NCBI RefSeq assembly: GCF_017939745.1
Contig: NZ_JAGKQQ010000002.1
Coordinates: forward strand, 496,001 to 560,000
Length of the DNA stretch: 64,000 nucleotides
Source of the DNA: Gemmata palustris
GTDB taxonomy: Bacteria; Planctomycetota; Planctomycetia; Gemmatales; Gemmataceae
Reading direction: 5' to 3'
In this document: one piece after another, positions 59,962 through 64,000 of the stretch
How positions within the stretch are numbered: the stretch's first letter is position 1
Layout: every line of letters begins with the position of its first letter
The notes under the pieces: model-generated
Database searches by the model: none
Told to the model about the DNA's origin: nothing
Seen by the model: only the letters and a program-made list of their open reading frames with translations
Program-made: the position numbers and the translations under genes

Positions 59962-60213
59962 TCAACTGTTGGACCGGTCGAGTAAGGCGTACTCCGTCAG
60001 AATTTGGTGCGCCCGTTCGGAATCGCTGTCGGAAACCTCGATCCGGTGAACCACGCGACACCCCACCTGTTCGCCATCCTCCACCGCTACCAATTTGTCC
60101 GGGGTGTATTCCGCAACAATGTTGACCGCGGCCAGTACCCTTTGTGCTGCGACCGCCCGGCCCGCAAAGTCGAAGTCGAATACCACGCGCGATCTCCGAA
60201 TTACCAGCGCCAT
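59962..60213 (-). CDS. Hypothetical 83-residue protein
   Basis: From ATG 60213 (MALVIRRSRVVFDFDFAGRA) the frame reads VLAAVNIVAEYTPDKLVAVE, EDGEQVGCRVVHRIEVSDSD and ERAHQILTEYALLDRSNS. It has protein-like composition and a Val-rich strand pattern, but the ribosome site is weak and I do not recognise the family. The frame is open to 60243 without better starts. Confidence 0.5.
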   Translation of the reverse strand: MALVIRRSRVVFDFDFAGRAVAAQRVLAAVNIVAEYTPDKLVAVEDGEQVGCRVVHRIEVSDSDSERAHQILTEYALLDRSNS

Positions 60214-60465
60214 CAGACACCGGGAGGTAGCGGATTTACGCAAAGGTCACCACGAATCCTGCAGGGATCCGACGCAAACCTATACGGAATCGCATTGGTG
60301 TGACAGGAATTGAGATTCACGCAATAAAATTGTGAATGCGAAATGAACTTCGACAGCGAACGGCGCGCCCCCCCCGTTCCGATTTGCCCGACTTCCCCGC
60401 GTCGCCGTACCATGACCGGGTCGAGTGCCCGATCCGTTGCACCAGTTTTTGAAAGGATTCCGCTC

Positions 60466-61350
60466 ATGCTCCGCACGTCCCTGGCTTGCTTCATCGCCAT
60501 TGGTCTGCTGGCGGCCGGTCCCGCTCGCGCTGCCGACGAGACCTACACCATCAAGCTCTATAAGAGCAAAAAAGGCGATAAGACCGAGAACGCGAAAACG
60601 GAAGAGGGTGACACCAAGGTCGTCGTGGACATTGCGGGAACGAACAACAAGGAGAGCATCCCGAGCGGCAAGAAGGAAGTCTACACCGAGGAGATTCTGG
60701 AGAAGAAGGCCGGCGACAAACTGGCGACGAAACTGACGCGGGAGTACACCGTCGCGGAGAAGACCGGGAAGGACGGGGCGACCAAAGCGGTCTACGCGGG
60801 GAAGACCGTCCTCATTGAAAAGAAGGGCGATACGTACCAGTTGAGCATCGACGGCGAAGCCCTGAAGGAAGAAGACGCCCCGGAACTCTTCAAGAGCTTC
60901 AACAAGAAGGACGGCGAGCCCCAGAACGAAGATTTCCTGTCCAAAGATCCCGTTAAGGTCGGCGAGAGCTGGAAGGTGCCGGCCGACAAGAGCGAGCAGA
61001 TGTTCAAAGCGCTCGGCGACGAGAAGATGAAACTCGACGTGAAGAAATCGACGGTGGGCGGCAAGCTCCTGAAGGTCTACAAGAAGGACGGCGCCCAGTT
61101 CGGTGTCATCGAGATCACGCTCACGGCGCTCATTACCGAGATCGATCTCGGCGGGCAGTTCGTCAAAGCCAAGGACGATAGCAAACTGGTGCTCAAAGCC
61201 ACCATCGACACTTGCATCGATGGCACCGTCGAGTTCGAGGACAGCAAGATCGACATGACCATCGACATCTCCGCCGAGCTCCCCAACAACGGGTCGATCA
61301 GCATCAGCGGCGCGACCAAAGGCGTCGAGAAAGTGCGCGTCAAAAAGTGA
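60466..61350 (+). CDS. Secreted Lys-rich protein of unknown function
   Basis: 294 residues from ATG 60466; a longer frame from 60343 is a basic shadow. The signal peptide (MLRTSLACFIAIGLLAAGPA) precedes a mature part very rich in Lys and Asp/Glu (YTIKLYKSKKGDKTENAKTE) with repeated hairpin-like strands (KKSTVGGKLLKVYKKDGAQF, VIEITLTALITEIDLGG, KATIDTCIDGTVEFEDSKID). It looks like an all-beta periplasmic domain. No family name can be given. A hairpin follows the stop. Confidence 0.85.
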   Translation: MLRTSLACFIAIGLLAAGPARAADETYTIKLYKSKKGDKTENAKTEEGDTKVVVDIAGTNNKESIPSGKKEVYTEEILEKKAGDKLATKLTREYTVAEKTGKDGATKAVYAGKTVLIEKKGDTYQLSIDGEALKEEDAPELFKSFNKKDGEPQNEDFLSKDPVKVGESWKVPADKSEQMFKALGDEKMKLDVKKSTVGGKLLKVYKKDGAQFGVIEITLTALITEIDLGGQFVKAKDDSKLVLKATIDTCIDGTVEFEDSKIDMTIDISAELPNNGSISISGATKGVEKVRVKK

Positions 61351-61358
61351 CGTGACAC

Positions 61359-61390
61359 CGCCGAAGGACCCGTGACACGGTCCTTCGGCG
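61359..61390 (+). terminator. Hairpin after the Lys-rich protein gene
   Basis: CGCCGAAGGACC-CGTGACAC-GGTCCTTCGGCG, a perfect 12-bp stem 8 bp past the stop codon. No strong T-run, but position and strength suit a terminator. Confidence 0.7.
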
Positions 61391-61707
61391 ATTGGTCGGA
61401 CCGAACCCGAGGTCCAACACCCACTTCTAAACCGGCGCGTCCACAAATTCACAGCGCCGGCCCCAAAACCACTTGTATCCATTCGTCCACTAGCGTATAG
61501 TTCCGTTGTGTCTCGCGACCGTGGTAAACGAAATGTCGGCTCTCAATGCCTGGAATGATGCTCACGCACCGCGTTACCGCGTTGGGGGTTCGGGAGGGGT
61601 CGCGCTGCCGCTGAACGCGCCCGGGCCACTCGACCGACAGAATCGCTGGTTTTTCAGAGCGAAATGTTACCCGGGCGGCGGCCAAAAACGGCCGGGTTTC
61701 GAGGGTT

Positions 61708-61723
61708 GTTAGCGATTGTTAGC
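61708..61723 (+). promoter_or_regulatory. GTTAGCGATTGTTAGC tandem motif
   Basis: Same 10-bp-period repeat as at 53817; a third GTTA lies 10 bp further (CCGTTACT). Confidence 0.4.
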
Positions 61724-61847
61724 CGTTACTGCCCCCAACGCGACGGCTTTGAAGCGAGTGGGAATCGCCTAAGCCGTTGACAAATAAGCAATTATCGTGT
61801 TTAGCCCCGAACGCGAGAGCCCGCAAACCACCCCAGAGCCCCAAAAT

Positions 61848-61863
61848 GTTAGCATTTGTTAGT
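61848..61863 (+). promoter_or_regulatory. GTTAGCATTTGTTAGT tandem motif
   Basis: Same 10-bp-period repeat with one changed base in the second half-site, preceded by an A-rich CCAAAAT. Confidence 0.4.
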
Positions 61864-62173
61864 GCCGCTGAGGAGACATGAGCAACAGGGGGAATGAACG
61901 AGGTATTCGGATATGAACGCGAGCGCGGAGTGTTTCGGTCAACCGACGGGTTCGCCTCAACGGAGCCTCATATTCGGTCGCCCATTACGATCACCGCAAC
62001 CACTTGCGTGGCAATGATTTCGGCAAATTTCTCCGCGGGAATTCTTATCCGCGCTTGGCAACGCGGAGCCCGCGAGGTACAACGGTACGAGGCTTTTGGA
62101 AGGCCCGTCGCCCCTCCCACCGACCCCTCATCACACGGACGTGACGGGTCGAATGTTAACGAGGACGCTACCC

Positions 62174-63271
62174 ATGGCGCGTCGAAGCGCCGACCCCGAA
62201 AGTACCAGCGCGAAAACGACTTCCTCCGGTTTACGCAGGTCGGACCGGTTCTTGCTCGGCCTCCACTCGTTCGATCGGGTCGTTTTCGTTTCGCACGTTC
62301 AACCGGACCCGGACAGCCTGGGCAGCATGCTGGGGCTGGCCCACCTCGTCGAAACCCGCCTCGGCAAACCTACCGTCATTACCCGCGACGGTCTCATTAG
62401 CCGGGCCGAAAATCGGGCCCTCGTCGACGTCCTCCACCTCGATCTCGTTCCCATCGAAGAGGTGGAATGGGGCACCAACGACGCGGTCGTGATGGTGGAC
62501 AGCCAGCCCCGCACCGGGCGGCACACGTTCCCCGAAGCGGTCCCGCTGTACGCGGTCATCGACCACCACGACACCCCCGGCGACCTCGAGGGCGTCGTCT
62601 TCACGGACATCCGCGCCACGCACGGCGCGACCTGCACGCTCGTCACCAAGTACCTGCTGGAACAGGGGGCCGCGATCCCGGAGAAGGTCGCGACCGCCCT
62701 GCTCTACGGCATCGAAACGGAAGTCACGGGGTACCCGCGCGAGGCCAGCCCCGCGGACGACGCGGCGCTCATCGTGCTGTACCCGGTTGCGGACAAGGAC
62801 GTGATCGCCCAGATCCGCAACGCCCGGCTCCCGCACAGCTACTTCGAGTGTACGCTCCAGGCGATGCAGAGTTCGTTCATCTACGACCGCCTGCTGCTGA
62901 GTTGGGTGAACCCGCTGCCGCTGCCGGAACAAGCGGCCGAGGTCGTGGACTTCATGATCCGCTTCGATCAAGTGGACTACGCGGTGTGCGGCGGGGTCTA
63001 CCAGGACTCCCTGATCCTGTCCGTGCGCGCGTCGATCGAGAACGCACGAGCGGGCGAGATCTTGCGCCAGGTGGTGGGGAAGCTCGGCCGCGCGGGGGGG
63101 CACGACCGGCGCGCGGGCGGGAGCATCCCGCTCCCGAGCACCGCCCCCAGCGCGATCGAGGACATCCAGGGCGAGCTCCGGCGCCGGTTCCTCAAGGCGC
63201 TCAAGATCGAAGACACGCGCGGCCAGCGCCTCGTCCCGCTCCGCGAAATGCTCCAGAACTTGCAATCGTGA
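62174..63271 (+). CDS. DHH-family phosphoesterase (NrnA-like)
   Basis: 365 residues from ATG 62174, with GAGG nine nt before it; ATG 62153 or 62096 would give longer forms. Motifs: FVSHVQPDPDSLGSMLGLAH (DPD in place of DAD, with metal-binding Asp), VVMVDSQPR, VIDHHDTPGDLEG (the DHH motif) and GRAGGHDRRAGGSIP, the GGGH-type DHHA1 nucleotide-binding motif. It degrades short oligoribonucleotides or 3'-phosphoadenosine-5'-phosphate or cyclic dinucleotides; which one is unclear. Downstream an SppA-like gene starts after 56 bp. Confidence 0.9.
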   Translation: MARRSADPESTSAKTTSSGLRRSDRFLLGLHSFDRVVFVSHVQPDPDSLGSMLGLAHLVETRLGKPTVITRDGLISRAENRALVDVLHLDLVPIEEVEWGTNDAVVMVDSQPRTGRHTFPEAVPLYAVIDHHDTPGDLEGVVFTDIRATHGATCTLVTKYLLEQGAAIPEKVATALLYGIETEVTGYPREASPADDAALIVLYPVADKDVIAQIRNARLPHSYFECTLQAMQSSFIYDRLLLSWVNPLPLPEQAAEVVDFMIRFDQVDYAVCGGVYQDSLILSVRASIENARAGEILRQVVGKLGRAGGHDRRAGGSIPLPSTAPSAIEDIQGELRRRFLKALKIEDTRGQRLVPLREMLQNLQS

Positions 63272-63276
63272 GCCGT

Positions 63277-63317
63277 TCCACGTTCCAAACGGGACCGGAA
63301 ACGACCTGGAACGTGGA
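63277..63317. repeat. Palindrome TCCACGTTCCA ... TGGAACGTGGA
   Basis: 11-bp perfect stem with a 19-nt loop between the DHH and SppA genes. It may be a short terminator or a small palindromic repeat. Confidence 0.55.
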
Positions 63318-63327
63318 CCTCTGATAC

Positions 63328-64000
63328 ATGGAACCTACGCCACCGCCGCCGAGTACTCCGCCCGCGAAGTCCACTTTGCGGAGCGGGTGCCTGCTACCGG
63401 CAGCGGTCGTGTTTTTGTTGGTCTCGGTCCTCGTCAACATCGTCTTCGTACTCGGCTACACGGGTGCGATCAGCGATCCGCTGACCGAAGCGCCCGATAA
63501 CCTCAACGAGCAGTTCTACCTCGGCGACGCCAGCGCGAGGGACAAAATCGCGGTCGTTCGCGTGAGCGGCGTCATTACCGAGAGCGGCATCGCGTACCCG
63601 ATTCAGCAGCTCCGTGCCGCCGCCGCGGACCGGCACGTCAAAGTCGTGGTTCTGCGTGTCGATAGCCCCGGCGGAACGGTCACCGCGAGCGAAGAACTCT
63701 ACCAGTGCGTCGTGAACGTGCGGGACAACAGCGGGCGCCGATTCCCCGGCACCGGTCCCAAACCGGTTTCGGTTTCGATGGGCGGACTCGCGGCCTCCGG
63801 CGGCTACTACATCGCCACGGCCGGGAACCCGATCGTCGCGGAGAAGACGACCATTACCGGTTCCATCGGTGTGTTCGCCGCGCTCCCGAACGTGGCGGAG
63901 TGGGCGCACAAGAACGGCGTGAAACTCGAGCTCGTGAAGGCCGGCGGTATCAAGGCGAGCGGATCGTTCTTCCACAATCTCGGGCCGGAAGAACGACAAA
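63328..64000 (+). CDS. sppA: Signal peptide peptidase SppA-type S49 protease, 3' end outside window
   Basis: About 224 residues from ATG 63328 (MEPTPPPPSTPPAKSTLRSG); the gene runs off the right edge. A membrane anchor (about 19-43) is followed by the crotonase-fold S49 domain: IAVVRVSGVITESG, VVVLRVDSPGGTVTASEELY, VSVSMGGLAASGGYYIATAG (catalytic Ser in ASGGYY) and ITGSIGVFAALPNVAEW. KLELVKAGGIKASGSFF has a Lys that could be the general base of the Ser-Lys dyad. It degrades signal peptides or other membrane-released peptides. A catalytic core this short points to the SppA-like 36-kDa form. Confidence 0.92.
   Translation, partial: MEPTPPPPSTPPAKSTLRSGCLLPAAVVFLLVSVLVNIVFVLGYTGAISDPLTEAPDNLNEQFYLGDASARDKIAVVRVSGVITESGIAYPIQQLRAAAADRHVKVVVLRVDSPGGTVTASEELYQCVVNVRDNSGRRFPGTGPKPVSVSMGGLAASGGYYIATAGNPIVAEKTTITGSIGVFAALPNVAEWAHKNGVKLELVKAGGIKASGSFFHNLGPEERQ

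Larger units (their letters stand above)
61391..62173. other. AT-rich intergenic region with GTTAGC motifs
   Basis: About 780 bp without a convincing gene. It contains two GTTAGC tandem repeats (61708-61723, 61848-61863). The frames crossing it (61449-61685 minus, 61894-62400 plus) have no protein character. The promoter of the DHH gene should lie near its right end. Confidence 0.5.

Overview
The window is GC-rich DNA that looks like a planctomycete of the Gemmata type. The evidence is gene content: a DUF1549/PSCyt2 secreted protein, several Ser/Thr kinases fused to LRR, WD40 or GYF-like modules, a TIGR03000-like secreted methyltransferase, proteins ending in the HVRGCWVVDLVLGKE-type motif, a Uma2 nuclease, and large PAS hybrid histidine kinases. 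The genus is inferred from family content, not from a search.

Layout. 1-5.2 kb: a divergent pair (partial DUF1549 gene; PARG-like macrodomain protein), then hemG with a small secreted protein, then a zinc-ribbon membrane protein. 5.3-8.0 kb: five small unrelated genes, all on the minus strand, separated by related recombination-site-like sequences. This reads as an integron-type cassette array with no integrase in view and is the most unusual part of the window. 8.3-13.7 kb: kinase-LRR, TPR protein, and a UbiD gene broken by a palindromic element. 14-19.2 kb: hybrid sensor kinase and two family-2 glycosyltransferases. 19.3-26 kb: a minus-strand run containing a long NfeD protein, a short NfeD, a small membrane protein, flotillin FloA and a membrane-anchored protein, followed by accessory genes. 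26.4-31.8 kb: fabF, PepSY and other membrane proteins, GYF-kinase, redoxin lipoprotein. 32-37 kb: a second hybrid sensor kinase and a DMF-amidase-like protein. 37-47 kb: thrC, secreted methyltransferase, WD40 kinase, HtrA protease, globin-like protein, argJ. 47-50.3 kb: ABC transporter operon. 50.6-53.2 kb: MBOAT/SGNH acetylation operon with a 40-residue partner. 54-64 kb: ABC permease, nucleotide enzymes, a SUKH-like protein, secreted proteins, a DHH phosphoesterase and a partial SppA.

Mobile or repeated DNA is a theme. One palindromic element (arms like GGCGAACGGCCGGTGTGAGC) occurs as three full copies. One disrupts ubiD with a frameshift, one sits in frame inside a glycosyltransferase, and one lies between convergent genes. 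Two half-copies provide the stop codons of other genes. A second palindrome (arm GCGGAGCGCGGAATG) supplies the start codon of that same glycosyltransferase. This resembles the in-coding-sequence palindromes known from Rickettsia. Several other long hairpins lie between genes. No rRNA, intact tRNA, CRISPR array or transposase gene was seen.
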